64,000 nucleotides of DNA, from the NCBI GenBank assembly GCA_016790075.1, contig JAEUPP010000005.1, forward strand, positions 1 through 64,000, in the 5' to 3' direction. Positions 48,776-58,215 of the stretch are shown here, one piece after another. The first letter of the stretch is position 1, and each line of letters opens with the position of its first letter. The notes under the pieces are model-generated. The model was not told the DNA's origin, did not search any database, and saw only the letters and a list, made by a program, of their open reading frames with translations. This stretch comes from Rhodanobacteraceae bacterium. GTDB taxonomy: Bacteria > Pseudomonadota > Gammaproteobacteria > Xanthomonadales > Rhodanobacteraceae. A program made the position numbers and the translations under genes.

Positions 48776-49795
48776 GTGTTCAAGACCTATACAACACGCC
48801 TCGCGCTCGCCGGCCTTGTCGCCGTAGGCTCGATCTCCGCCCAGGCGGCCGACATCACCGGCGCGGGCGCCACCTTCGTTTATCCCGTCATGTCCAAGTG
48901 GTCGGCCGACTACAGCCAGGCGACCGGCAGCAAAATCAACTATCAGTCCATCGGCTCCGGCGGCGGCATCGCGCAGATCAAAGCGGGCACCGTCGACTTT
49001 GGCTCGTCGGACAAGCCGCTGGACAGCAAGGAACTCGCTGACGCCGGTCTGGGCCAGTTTCCGTCGGTGATTGGCGGCGTCGTTCCCGTCGTCAACATCA
49101 AGGGCATCGAGGCGGGCAAGATCCAGTTCACCGGCCCGCTGCTCGCCGACATTTTTCTTGGCAAGATCAACCGCTGGAACGACCCGCAGATCGTTTCCAT
49201 CAACGCCGGAATCACGCTGCCGGATGCAGCCATTACCATCGTGCATCGCTCGGACGGTTCAGGCACCACGTTCAACTGGGTCAACTACCTGTCGAAAGTC
49301 TCTCCGGAATGGAAGACCAAGATTGGTGAAGGCACTTCGGTGCAATGGCCGGTCGGCGTCGGCGGCAAGGGCAACGAAGGCGTCGCCGCCTATGTGAAGC
49401 AGATTCCAGGCGCCATCGGTTATGTCGAGCTCGCCTATGCGATGCAGAACAAGATGACCTACGGCGCCGTGCAGAACGCAGCTGGCAAGTTCGTGCTGCC
49501 TAGCCGCGAAAGCTTTCAGGCTGCCGCAGCTAGCGCAGACTGGAAAAACGCCAAGGACTTTTACCTCATCATCACGAATGCGCCGGGCGAGGCGTCGTGG
49601 CCTATCGCTGCGACCAATTTCATCCTGATGTACAAACAGCCCAAGGACGCGGCGCGGTCGAAGAACGCGCTGGCTTTCTTCAAGTGGGCACTGGAGAACG
49701 GTAAACCACAGGCCGAGGCGCTGGACTTCGTTCCGCTGCCTGACGAGCTGGTCAAGCAGATCGAAGCCTACTGGGCAGCCGAAATCAAGGCCTAA
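48776..49795 (+). CDS. pstS: Phosphate ABC transporter, periplasmic phosphate-binding protein PstS
   Basis: 339 residues from a GTG start at 48776 with GGGAG upstream. The signal peptide (MFKTYTTRLALAGLVAVGSI ... AQA) leads into ITGAGATFVYPVMSKW, typical of PstS. Phosphate ligands lie in SGGGIAQIKAGTVDFGSSDK and HRSDGSGTTFNW. It is the first gene of pstSCAB-phoU. Upstream in-frame sequence lacks homology. Confidence 0.96.
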   Translation: MFKTYTTRLALAGLVAVGSISAQAADITGAGATFVYPVMSKWSADYSQATGSKINYQSIGSGGGIAQIKAGTVDFGSSDKPLDSKELADAGLGQFPSVIGGVVPVVNIKGIEAGKIQFTGPLLADIFLGKINRWNDPQIVSINAGITLPDAAITIVHRSDGSGTTFNWVNYLSKVSPEWKTKIGEGTSVQWPVGVGGKGNEGVAAYVKQIPGAIGYVELAYAMQNKMTYGAVQNAAGKFVLPSRESFQAAAASADWKNAKDFYLIITNAPGEASWPIAATNFILMYKQPKDAARSKNALAFFKWALENGKPQAEALDFVPLPDELVKQIEAYWAAEIKA

Positions 49796-49808
49796 ACGGC
49801 TCATGCAG

Positions 49809-49835
49809 CGAGGCGGAGCGCAACGCTCCGCCTCG
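49809..49835 (+). promoter_or_regulatory. Strong stem-loop between pstS and pstC
   Basis: A perfect 12-bp stem CGAGGCGGAGCG/CGCTCCGCCTCG with a CAA loop fills the 74-base pstS-pstC gap. There is no U-tract. Such elements stabilise the upstream message or attenuate read-through, fitting the need for much more binding protein than transporter. Confidence 0.75.
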
Positions 49836-49869
49836 TCCGTCTTGCTAATAATCAGCGCGTAACTGACGC

Positions 49870-50868
49870 ATGAGCACCGACCACGTTTTACCTGCGGGAC
49901 TACCGCCGGCGCCGACAGACTCAGTCGCGCTGCGCGCCGAATCCGACCGCCGCGCCGACCGCTTCTTTCGCTATCTGGTGACCAGCGCCGGCCTGTTCGT
50001 GCTGGTCGCTCTGGCCGGTGCTGCCGCCTCCATGCTCTGGGGCGGGCGACTGGCCTTTTCCACGTTTGGCCTCGATTTTCTGACGACGACCGACTGGGAT
50101 GCCGTAGGCCAGAAATTCGGTGCACTAGTACCTATTTACGGCACCCTGGTTACCGCATTGATCGCCATGCTGATCGCGGTACCGGTGAGTTTTGGCATCG
50201 CGCTGTTCCTGACCGAAGTCGCACCACCGTGGCTGCGTACGCCTGTCGCCTCCGCGATAGAACTGCTGGCCGGCATTCCGTCGATCATCTATGGCATGTG
50301 GGGCCTGTTCGTTTTCGTGCCGGTCATGTCAGCGACGGTGATTCCGTTTCTTACCGAGCACCTGGGTCCGCTGCCAATCTTTGGTCCGCTGTTCCAGGGG
50401 CCGCCGCTGGGCATAGGCATGCTGACCGCGGGGATAGTGCTCGCGATCATGGTGATTCCGTTCATCTCTTCGGTCATGCGCGAAGTGTTCCTGACGGTTC
50501 CCACGCGCCTCAAGGAATCCGCCTACGCCTTGGGTTCGACGACCTGGGAAGTGTCCTGGAACGTCGTACTGCCGTACACGCGCTCGGCAGTGATCGGTGG
50601 CATTTTCCTCGGCCTGGGCCGGGCGCTGGGCGAAACCATGGCGGTCACCTTCGTGCTCGGCAACGCCCATCGCATGACGGCATCGCTGCTGATGCCGGGC
50701 AACTCGATCGCTGCGACGATCGCGAATGAATTCTCCGAAGCCGACAGCGAAATCTATCTCTCGTCGCTGATCGCACTGGGCTTTCTGCTGTTCATCGTGA
50801 CCTTCGTTGTACTCGCTATCGCAAAGCTCATGTTGATGCGTCTGAACCGCAACGAGGGCCACCGATGA
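49870..50868 (+). CDS. pstC: Phosphate ABC transporter permease PstC
   Basis: 332 residues. A 40-residue cytoplasmic N-terminus precedes about six membrane segments. The permease EAA region is visible (FLTVPTRLKESAYALGSTTW, then RALGETMAVTFVLG). It forms the inner-membrane channel with PstA. It overlaps pstA by four bases (ATGA). Confidence 0.95.
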   Translation: MSTDHVLPAGLPPAPTDSVALRAESDRRADRFFRYLVTSAGLFVLVALAGAAASMLWGGRLAFSTFGLDFLTTTDWDAVGQKFGALVPIYGTLVTALIAMLIAVPVSFGIALFLTEVAPPWLRTPVASAIELLAGIPSIIYGMWGLFVFVPVMSATVIPFLTEHLGPLPIFGPLFQGPPLGIGMLTAGIVLAIMVIPFISSVMREVFLTVPTRLKESAYALGSTTWEVSWNVVLPYTRSAVIGGIFLGLGRALGETMAVTFVLGNAHRMTASLLMPGNSIAATIANEFSEADSEIYLSSLIALGFLLFIVTFVVLAIAKLMLMRLNRNEGHR

Positions 50869-51725
50869 GCGCGATTGCAGAAAAACTCTATCGCCGCCGC
50901 CGGTTCAAGAATGGCGTTGCGCTCACGCTGGCGAGCGCGGCAACGCTGTTCGGCCTGTTCTGGCTGGTCTGGATACTCTGGACCACGCTGGTGAACGGCG
51001 TTGCCGCACTCAAGCCAGAGTTGTTCTACCAGATGACGCCACCGCCGGGCGAAGATGGCGGCCTGGCCAATGCCTTCTTCGGCTCTATCGTCATGAGCCT
51101 GCTCGCCATAGTGATGGGCACTCCGGTGGGTATTCTGGCCGGCACTTTTCTCGCCGAATACGCCCGGCGCTCGCTGATTGGCGAAGTGATCCGGTTCGTC
51201 AACGACATTCTTCTGTCCGCGCCGTCCATCGTGCTGGGACTGTTTGTCTACACACTGGTCGTGAAGCCCATGGGCCATTTCTCCGGCCTGGCCGGCGCGA
51301 TCACGCTCGCGCTGATCGTGCTGCCCGTGGTGGTACGCACTACCGACGAAATGCTCAAACTCGTGCCGAGCCAGATGCGCGAAGCGGCGCTAAGCCTTGG
51401 CGTTCCGCAATGGAAGGTCACGGTACAAGTACTGTACCGCTCTGCACTGCCCGGCATTCTCACCGGTGTGCTGCTCGCGCTCGCACGCATCAGCGGTGAG
51501 ACGGCGCCGCTCCTGTTCACGGCGCTCAATAACCAGTTCTGGAGCGCCGACTTGAGCGGCCCGATGGCCAGCGTACCGGTGGTCGTTTTCCAGTACGCCA
51601 TGAGCCCCTACGATTCCTGGCATTCGCTGGCCTGGGCCGGCGCCTTCATGGTCACCGTCTTCGTGCTCTGCATCAGTCTCATCGCCCGCGCCATTATTGC
51701 CCGTCGCAAGGTAGCCAATGACTAA
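50865..51725 (+). CDS. pstA: Phosphate ABC transporter permease PstA
   Basis: 286 residues, about six membrane segments. The EAA loop ([20 protein letters not shown]) and [16 protein letters not shown] are typical of PstA. It overlaps pstC by 4 bases and pstB by 8 bases, so the three are translationally coupled. Confidence 0.95.
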   Translation: MSAIAEKLYRRRRFKNGVALTLASAATLFGLFWLVWILWTTLVNGVAALKPELFYQMTPPPGEDGGLANAFFGSIVMSLLAIVMGTPVGILAGTFLAEYARRSLIGEVIRFVNDILLSAPSIVLGLFVYTLVVKPMGHFSGLAGAITLALIVLPVVVRTTDEMLKLVPSQMREAALSLGVPQWKVTVQVLYRSALPGILTGVLLALARISGETAPLLFTALNNQFWSADLSGPMASVPVVVFQYAMSPYDSWHSLAWAGAFMVTVFVLCISLIARAIIARRKVAND

Positions 51726-52539
51726 TCTCAACCTGGCCACCGCGGCCGCACTGAATTTGACTACGCCATCAGAACAGACCACGTCGACGGCAAAGATTAC
51801 GGCGCGCAATCTGAACTTCTACTACGACAAGTTCCATGCGCTCAAAGACATCCGCATGGATATTCCCGAGAAGCGCGTGACCGCGATCATCGGTCCCTCC
51901 GGGTGTGGCAAATCCACGCTGCTGCGTATTTTCAACCGCATCTATTCGATCTATCCCAAGCTCGAAGCCCGCGGTGAAGTGATGCTGGACGGCGAAAATA
52001 TCCTCGATCCGCGCTATCCGTTGAATCGACTGCGCTCGAAGGTCGGCATGGTGTTCCAGAAGCCGGTGCCGTTCCCCATGTCGATCTTCGACAACATCGC
52101 CTACGGCATCAAACATTACGAGCGGCTGTCGCGCGCCGACATGGATGTTCGCGTCGAGCAGGCGCTGCGTCAGGCGGCGATCTGGGACGAGGTCAAGGAC
52201 AAGCTTAAAGGCAGTGCCCTCGGCCTTTCAGGCGGGCAGCAGCAACGCCTGTGCATCGCCCGAGCGATCGCACTCAGGCCCGAGGTCATTCTGTTTGACG
52301 AGCCGACCTCCGCGCTGGACCCCATCGCGACCGGCAAGATCGAGCAACTTGTTGAAGAACTGAAGCGTGATTTCACCATCGCGATCGTGACTCACAACAT
52401 GCAGCAGGCCGCCCGCTGCTCGGACTACACGGCGTTCATGTACCTGGGCGAACTGATCGAGTTCGGCGAAACCGAAACCATGTTCACGCGCCCGAGCAAG
52501 CAGCAGACCGAAGACTACATCACCGGCCGTTTCGGCTAA
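51718..52539 (+). CDS. pstB: Phosphate ABC transporter ATP-binding protein PstB
   Basis: 273 residues. A 26-residue N-terminal extension precedes the ABC domain: Walker [15 protein letters not shown]-loop [16 protein letters not shown], signature [14 protein letters not shown], Walker [14 protein letters not shown] and H-loop IVTHNMQQA. Two copies energise PstCA at the cytoplasmic face. Its start lies within the pstA 3' end. Confidence 0.96.
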   Translation: MTNLNLATAAALNLTTPSEQTTSTAKITARNLNFYYDKFHALKDIRMDIPEKRVTAIIGPSGCGKSTLLRIFNRIYSIYPKLEARGEVMLDGENILDPRYPLNRLRSKVGMVFQKPVPFPMSIFDNIAYGIKHYERLSRADMDVRVEQALRQAAIWDEVKDKLKGSALGLSGGQQQRLCIARAIALRPEVILFDEPTSALDPIATGKIEQLVEELKRDFTIAIVTHNMQQAARCSDYTAFMYLGELIEFGETETMFTRPSKQQTEDYITGRFG

Positions 52540-52559
52540 TTGAGCGTGAGGTTACGAAC

Positions 52560-53276
52560 ATGCCTGAAACCACTGCCGCCCACGAACACATCATCAAGAG
52601 CTACGACACCGAACTCACGCGCCTGCTGACGGAGATCACGAGCATGGGGCAGCTCGCCAGCGAGCAGTTGAAGCTGGCCGCTACCGCCGTTGAAGAACGC
52701 GACAGCGAACTCGCTGCCCGTGTCGTCCAGGGCGACGCGGCGATCGACGCGCTGGAACACGAAGTCAGCCATGACGTTCTGCGCCTGCTCGCGCTGCGCC
52801 AGCCCATCGCCCGTGATTTGCGCGACGTGCTGGCGGCGCTACGCATTGCCGCCGACATTGAACGCATAGGCGACTACGCCGCCAATGTGGCCAAACGCTC
52901 GATCGCGTTGAATCAGGCCATGCCGATGCGCCCGGCAGCGGCGCTGCCACAACTCGCCCAGGTCGCCGGCGCCATGCTGCGCGACGTGCTTGAGGCCTAC
53001 CGCCGAAATGATGCGGAAGCGGCCATAGAAGTCTGGAAACGCGATGTACAGCTCGACACGCTGTACACGGCGATGTTCCGCGAACTCCTGACCTACATGA
53101 TGGAAGACCCGCGCAACATCACACCGTGCACGCATCTGCTGTTCATGGCCAAGAACATCGAGCGCATTGGCGACCACGCAACCAATATCGCCGAGAACGT
53201 CTACTTTCTGGTTCACGCCAAACCGCTGACCGGCGAGCGCCGCAAGAACGATCACACCAGTGCGGTCATAAGCTGA
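52560..53276 (+). CDS. phoU: Phosphate transport system regulator PhoU
   Basis: 238 residues with two PhoU helical-bundle domains, each with the metal-binding signature (LRIAADIERIGDYAANVAKR; MAKNIERIGDHATNIAENV). PhoU links Pst transporter state to PhoR and keeps the Pho regulon off in high phosphate. GAGG lies upstream of the start, 20 bases after pstB, as the last gene of the operon. Confidence 0.96.
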   Translation: MPETTAAHEHIIKSYDTELTRLLTEITSMGQLASEQLKLAATAVEERDSELAARVVQGDAAIDALEHEVSHDVLRLLALRQPIARDLRDVLAALRIAADIERIGDYAANVAKRSIALNQAMPMRPAAALPQLAQVAGAMLRDVLEAYRRNDAEAAIEVWKRDVQLDTLYTAMFRELLTYMMEDPRNITPCTHLLFMAKNIERIGDHATNIAENVYFLVHAKPLTGERRKNDHTSAVIS

Positions 53277-53354
53277 CTCCGTGACCTGACAGCCTGTAAC
53301 AGCCCCATCGATAGCAGCGACTGGTCCTGGCAGCACAGTAGTTGCTGTCCGCCA

Positions 53355-53378
53355 GGCCGATAGTGTGGGCTATCGGCC
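53355..53378 (+). repeat. Hairpin downstream of phoU
   Basis: GGCCGATAG and CTATCGGCC form a perfect 9-bp stem around TGTGGG, about 80 bases after phoU. No U-tract follows. It may define the 3' end of the pst transcript. The rest of the 257-base gap to 53534 shows nothing recognisable. Confidence 0.5.
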
Positions 53379-53533
53379 GCGATCCGCCTTCGCCCGCGAA
53401 CAGGGTGCCCCGCAGCCGCGCTGCCGGCCCCTCGCGACGCCAGCCAGGCCAATCTCACGAATGCTGCCGGCTCATGTCAGCTTTGGCGCGATAGGGCGTA
53501 CGTCCGCAGCAACACCTCTGCTGGCTACTGGTC

Positions 53534-55075
53534 ATGTACTCGGTCTCTTCTGTCCGCCCGCTGGGGTACCGGCTTGCCGCCACCGCGCTGGCTCTGTTCG
53601 GGCTGAATACTTCGGCGCCAGCGCAATCCATTACCTATGAGTTCGATCCGGCGTTTAACGGCAACTATTCAATAGACGCGTTCACAAGTGGGGAAAACAA
53701 CGGCGCCGAACGCTACGGTGTCAAGGTCGTGCGCCTGCCCGGAGGTGATGTCGTCACCGCAGGTCTGGTGCGCCTGGACAATGATCCGATCGCGCCGCAC
53801 TGGAACGTTGGGCTGGTGCGCACGAGTCCGGGCGGGGTACGCCAGGTCTGGAGCGGCAGCGGCCCCTACTTTCATGCAGGCAATCAATACGTCGTCTATC
53901 CGAATCTTGTGAACGGCGGCAGCGGCATCGCCACGATTCGCAAGATCGCCGATTTTGCCTATGCGAACGGCCGCCTATACGTGCTGGTGCGCTCGCGTTT
54001 TTCCGCGGACCCGCCCGATCATGACGTACAGTTGCTCGTGTTCGCCGAAGACGGCAGCTTTGTCAATGCCATCAATGTGCTCAACAGCTCGGCTGACGAA
54101 AACGCGGTCGCGCTCGACCTGCGCGAAACGGGACTCATCGCCACTCCGGTTGTAATCGCGGCGCTGGGCACGGTCAGCGGATTTCGCGGCGCGATCGCGA
54201 AATACCGGGTAGATGCCAGCGGCTTGATTCAGCTTGACAGCAGTTTCGGCGGCGGCGACGGCCGCATCGAGTTCGTGCTGCCAACGGCGGAGTGCGACCA
54301 TAGCGACTGCGCTCTGGGCGTCAGCGATATCGCATTCCCCCAGGGAGCCGGAGTTGGATCAAATTTCCCCCTTTACGTCGCCGGCTCGGTGCAGCGGACT
54401 TCAAGCACCTCGACGGACTTCGATATGGCCGTGCTGGAATTCGCCGCCGACGGCCAGCTCGATCCCGCCTTTGACGAAAACGGCGTGCGCCAGTACGCGT
54501 TTGATCTGCCCAATTCCAGTCTTGCCGATTTCGCCCGGGCGCTGGTCGTACGGCGCAGCATCGTGGGCGGTACTGATACGGTGTGGATGGCTGGCGCGGT
54601 GGCGGGACGCTGCACGCAGATGGCCGGTGTGGTTCGTCTGGCCGGATCGACCGGGGCTCCGGTCAACACCTTCGGCCCCGGAAGCCGCGTTGTGTTCGGC
54701 ACTCCTCAGCCATCTCCCGGCGAACCCTGCGGCGATCCGGCCAATCTGGAGCCGACCGGACTCATCACAACCGGTGAGGAAATCGTCGTCGGTGCGACCG
54801 CGTTTCTGACCGGCAACGCCGCCGCGTCTTTCACCAGTGGTGCGCTTGCCACCCTGTCGGCGGAAACTGGCGCCCTGCTCAGCCTCGACGGTCTTCAGCT
54901 TTCTGACGGCGGCAACCTGTCGACCCGCAGCCGTATCGACGGCATCGCGGCCGGTGAGGGCGGACGGCGCGTCTATGTCGCCGGCAGCGGGGCCGTTGGC
55001 CCGTACAACTCGCTGTTTCTCACCGCGCGGGTCAAACCCCGCGACGACACGATTTTCCGCAACGGTTTTCAGTAG
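53534..55075 (+). CDS. Exported beta-rich protein of unknown function with C-terminal IFxNGF motif
   Basis: 513 residues. A signal peptide (MYSVSSVRPLGYRLAATALA ... APAQS) precedes a repetitive beta-rich body resembling delta-60-type repeats (VLEFAADGQLDPAFDENGVR; IAKYRVDASGLIQLDSSFGG), suggesting a beta-propeller. The protein ends DDTIFRNGFQ at 55043-55072, a compact C-terminal motif related to one inside the subtilase of this window. I cannot assign a function. The ATG at 53534 lacks a good ribosome binding site. It is followed after 29 bases by a small lipoprotein gene and may be co-transcribed with it. Confidence 0.8.
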   Translation: MYSVSSVRPLGYRLAATALALFGLNTSAPAQSITYEFDPAFNGNYSIDAFTSGENNGAERYGVKVVRLPGGDVVTAGLVRLDNDPIAPHWNVGLVRTSPGGVRQVWSGSGPYFHAGNQYVVYPNLVNGGSGIATIRKIADFAYANGRLYVLVRSRFSADPPDHDVQLLVFAEDGSFVNAINVLNSSADENAVALDLRETGLIATPVVIAALGTVSGFRGAIAKYRVDASGLIQLDSSFGGGDGRIEFVLPTAECDHSDCALGVSDIAFPQGAGVGSNFPLYVAGSVQRTSSTSTDFDMAVLEFAADGQLDPAFDENGVRQYAFDLPNSSLADFARALVVRRSIVGGTDTVWMAGAVAGRCTQMAGVVRLAGSTGAPVNTFGPGSRVVFGTPQPSPGEPCGDPANLEPTGLITTGEEIVVGATAFLTGNAAASFTSGALATLSAETGALLSLDGLQLSDGGNLSTRSRIDGIAAGEGGRRVYVAGSGAVGPYNSLFLTARVKPRDDTIFRNGFQ

Positions 55076-55104
55076 TTACCGCATACCCCTTACAGGAGTG
55101 CCTC

Positions 55105-55635
55105 ATGATTCGACGCCTAGCCCTGCTTTGCCCGTTACTGCTGACGGCCTGCGATTCACCCCCCGCCGCCGTTGCTACGGCAGCGACTAGCGCCCCAGCC
55201 GCTGCCGCAACTCCGCATACGGCGAATCAGCTTCGTATGACCCTGGACGGCAAGGTCTGGCAGGCCGACCGGGAGCTCTTCGGTGCCTGGCATCCCCCCG
55301 GCACGGATCGCGCCGTACTCATGGCTGGCTCACTGGGCCCCAAGGACCGGCACGAGCAGGCCTTCAATCTGAATCTGTTCGGTGTGAGCGGGCCGGGCCG
55401 CTATGTCGCAAGCGGCAGTACGCTAAGCCTAAAGGGTCTGACCAGCAGTGCGATCCAGCTCGCCAATCTCAGTGAACAGCGCTACCTCGTCGGCGGCCCG
55501 TTCGGCTATGAGGTCGAAGTCGAGCTGCTGCAAGCCGGCTCTGGCGTGATCGAGGCCAAATTCCACGGCCGCATGAGCGCCAGTGACGGCACGGTACTTG
55601 ACCTCAAGGACGGCTATTTCCTGTACCGGGAATAG
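55105..55635 (+). CDS. Small lipoprotein of unknown function
   Basis: 176 residues with AGGAG upstream of the ATG. The lipobox LLTAC places the mature N-terminus at Cys16. An Ala/Thr/Pro-rich linker (about 17-40) leads to a beta-rich globular domain (RMTLDGKVWQADRELFGAWH; LNLFGVSGPGRYVASGS; IEAKFHGRMSASDGTVLDLK). The domain has the look of a small envelope ligand-binding fold, but I do not recognise the family. Probably cotranscribed with the exported protein upstream. Confidence 0.8.
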   Translation: MIRRLALLCPLLLTACDSPPAAVATAATSAPAAAATPHTANQLRMTLDGKVWQADRELFGAWHPPGTDRAVLMAGSLGPKDRHEQAFNLNLFGVSGPGRYVASGSTLSLKGLTSSAIQLANLSEQRYLVGGPFGYEVEVELLQAGSGVIEAKFHGRMSASDGTVLDLKDGYFLYRE

Positions 55636-55966
55636 AAAGGCAGAGTTGCCGGCGCGCTGGCCCGCATACCTTGAATTTGAACGCTCACTGGCGACTCTAA
55701 CCGGACACGGCAGTGCAGCGCGCCGGTGGAACCGGCCCGCGCCATCCCGCGAAACACGCCATCGTGCGCGATGTTCCGACTTCCATTTTTCCCCGGCAGC
55801 ACCGGCCAGCCTTGCCGGTGCTGCCGCTGGGCATTGTGCATCGGAGCTGTGAGCTGCTGTCGCGACAAATGCCTAATCTGTCATGGGTTGAGGCTTAGCT
55901 ACTGGACGCCTGGGCACGCGCGCCCTATCGTTGCAGGTTTGTCCGTCCCTGCCGGAGTTAGCGCCT
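55636..55966. other. Intergenic region with a long hairpin
   Basis: 331 bases between the lipoprotein and the oligopeptidase genes. I see no coding frame. It contains the perfect 13-bp hairpin listed separately and presumably the oligopeptidase promoter, not identified. Confidence 0.5.
55794..55826. repeat. Perfect 13-bp inverted repeat
   Basis: CGGCAGCACCGGC (55794-55806) and GCCGGTGCTGCCG (55814-55826) flank a 7-base loop. No U-tract follows on either strand in the right place, so it is not a standard terminator. It may be a REP-like element or a 3' stabiliser for the lipoprotein message. Confidence 0.65.
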
Positions 55967-58108
55967 ATGCGCCTGCCCTTGATCCTAGTCCCTGCCCTGT
56001 TGCTGGCGACCGCCTGCCAGCCAGTCAAACGGGAGTCGTCTGTTGATCGCGTTGTCTATCCCGTTACCAAAAAAGTCGGCCAGGTCGACACTTACCATGG
56101 TGTAGAAGTCGCCGATCCCTATCGCTGGCTTGAGGACATCGACTCCGCTGAAACAGCGGCGTGGGTCAAGGCGCAGAACGAAGTGACCTCGGCGCATCTG
56201 GCCAAGATTCCTGGCCGCGACCGCATCGCCGCACGCGCAACCGAAATTTGGAATTTCAACCGCTGGGGAGTTCCCTCGCGCGAAGGGAAGAACTGGTTCT
56301 GGTTCAAGAACGACGGCCTGCAGAATCAGGCCGTGCTTTATGTCGCGGACAAGCCCGAAAGCGAAGGCCGCGTGTTGCTCGATCCCAACAGCCTGTCGAC
56401 CGACGGAACGATCGCACTCAAGGACACCGCCTTCAGCGCAGACGGCAAGTACATGGCGTACGGGCTGTCCAGCGGCGGCTCGGACTGGGAAGAGTGGCGT
56501 GTACTCGACGTGGCCAAGGGCCAGCCGACCGAAGACGTACTCAAATGGGTCAAGTTTTCCGCTGTCGATTGGAGTCGCGACGGCAAGGGCTTCTGGTACA
56601 GCCGCTACGACGAGCCCCAGGGCGAAAACGCTCTGAAGGCGAAGAATGAGTTCCAGAAACTTTATTTCCACAAACTCGGCACGCCCCAAAGCGATGACGA
56701 GCTGGTCTATGAACGCAAGGACGAGCCTGATTACAGTTTCGGCGCGGATGCGACCGAGGACGGCCGCTACCTGCTGGTCCTGGTGAGCCGCAGTACCGAG
56801 CCCAAGAACCTGGTCCTCTACCGCGATCTCAAGGCCAAAGGCAAGAATGCGGCACTGAAAGAACTGATCAGTGAGTGGAAGGCCGAGTACGAGTACGTCG
56901 GCAACGTCGGCACCAAGTTCTATTTCCGTACCGACGACGAGGCCCCCCGCGGCCGCATCGTCGCGATTGATCTCACCAAACCAGCACGCAAGAACTGGAA
57001 GACCATCGTCGAGCAGAGCGACGACTCGCTGCAGTCGGCCGACCTCGTCGGCGGCCAGCTTGTGCTGAACTATCTGCACGACGCGAGTTCGCGCCTACGC
57101 CGCTTCAGCCTCGACGGCAAACACAAGGGCGACATCGATTTGCCAGGCATGGGCACAGTGGCAACGTTTGCCGGGCGCCCGGGCGACAAGCAGGCGTTCT
57201 ATAGTTTCGCAAGCTACACGACACCCACATCGATCTACCGCTACGACCTGACCAAGGGCAAGAGCACGCAACTGCGCGCGCCGACGATGGCCTTCGATCC
57301 GTCGCAGTACGAAACGCGCCAGGTGCTTTACACCAGCAAGGACGGCACGCGCGTGCCGATGTTCATTACCGGCAAGAAGAACCTTGTACTCGATGGCAGC
57401 AATCCGACCATTCTGTACGGCTATGGCGGGTTCCGCATCGCGCAGGTTCCAAAATTCTCGGCCAGCATCGCCACCTGGCTGGACCAGGGTGGCATCTATG
57501 CCGTGGCCAATCTGCGCGGCGGCGGCGAATACGGCCGCGAATGGCACGAAGCCGGCACCAAGCTCAACAAGCAGAATGTATTCGACGACTTCATTGCTGC
57601 TGCGGAATATCTGATTGCAGAGAAGTACACTTCTCCGCAACGCCTGGCGATCCAGGGCGGCTCCAACGGTGGTTTGCTCGTCGCCGCCGTCGAGCTGCAG
57701 CGCCCCGAGCTGTTCGCCGCCGCCGTGCCTGCGGTCGGTGTGCTCGATATGTTGCGCTTCCGTGAGTTCACGATCGGCAAGGCCTGGGAATCCGATTTCG
57801 GCTCCGTACTCAATGCCGACGAATTCGCCGCGATCCGCGCCTACTCGCCGTTGCACAACATCAAGCCGGGGGTTGCCTACCCTGCCACGCTGATCACCAC
57901 CGGCGACCATGACGATCGCGTGTTCCCGGCGCATAGCTTCAAGTTCGCTGCCGCGCTGCAAGCCGCCAACCCCAAGGGCAAGCCGCACCTGATCCGCATC
58001 GATGTTCGGGCGGGCCACGGACAGGGCAAGCCCACGGCCAAGCAGATCGCCGAAACCGCCGATGTCTACGCGTTTATCCTCAACGCGTTCGGACTGGCCA
58101 AGCCCTAG
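55967..58108 (+). CDS. Prolyl oligopeptidase (S9A), lipoprotein form
   Basis: 713 residues from the ATG at 55967 with GGAG upstream. The N-terminus MRLPLILVPALLLATACQ has a lipobox (ATAC), so the enzyme is probably a periplasmic lipoprotein. The S9 N-terminal seven-bladed propeller starts with YHGVEVADPYRWLEDIDSAE. The C-terminal alpha/beta hydrolase has nucleophile Ser566 in GGSNGGLL, the Asp in GDHDDRVFPAHSFKF and the His in RAGHGQGKP. It cleaves short peptides after proline. It is followed by a 9-bp hairpin. Confidence 0.95.
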   Translation: MRLPLILVPALLLATACQPVKRESSVDRVVYPVTKKVGQVDTYHGVEVADPYRWLEDIDSAETAAWVKAQNEVTSAHLAKIPGRDRIAARATEIWNFNRWGVPSREGKNWFWFKNDGLQNQAVLYVADKPESEGRVLLDPNSLSTDGTIALKDTAFSADGKYMAYGLSSGGSDWEEWRVLDVAKGQPTEDVLKWVKFSAVDWSRDGKGFWYSRYDEPQGENALKAKNEFQKLYFHKLGTPQSDDELVYERKDEPDYSFGADATEDGRYLLVLVSRSTEPKNLVLYRDLKAKGKNAALKELISEWKAEYEYVGNVGTKFYFRTDDEAPRGRIVAIDLTKPARKNWKTIVEQSDDSLQSADLVGGQLVLNYLHDASSRLRRFSLDGKHKGDIDLPGMGTVATFAGRPGDKQAFYSFASYTTPTSIYRYDLTKGKSTQLRAPTMAFDPSQYETRQVLYTSKDGTRVPMFITGKKNLVLDGSNPTILYGYGGFRIAQVPKFSASIATWLDQGGIYAVANLRGGGEYGREWHEAGTKLNKQNVFDDFIAAAEYLIAEKYTSPQRLAIQGGSNGGLLVAAVELQRPELFAAAVPAVGVLDMLRFREFTIGKAWESDFGSVLNADEFAAIRAYSPLHNIKPGVAYPATLITTGDHDDRVFPAHSFKFAAALQAANPKGKPHLIRIDVRAGHGQGKPTAKQIAETADVYAFILNAFGLAKP

Positions 58109-58118
58109 CCAGTTGCGG

Positions 58119-58141
58119 GCCGCGACCACAACGGTCGCGGC
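58119..58141 (+). repeat. Hairpin downstream of the oligopeptidase gene
   Basis: GCCGCGACC and GGTCGCGGC pair around ACAAC, 10 bases after the stop. It lacks a U-tract; a 3'-end or weak termination structure between convergent genes. Confidence 0.5.
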
Positions 58142-58215
58142 GCGCACACAGCCAACTAACGCAACGGCGGGAAATCCGCCCGCCGTCGCCGCGAAAAATC
58201 CGTTTCTGCACCCGG

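Noticed and set aside
55794..55826. Rho-independent terminator for the lipoprotein gene
   Set aside because: The T-run precedes the stem on the plus strand and nothing T-rich follows it on either strand in the transcribed direction.
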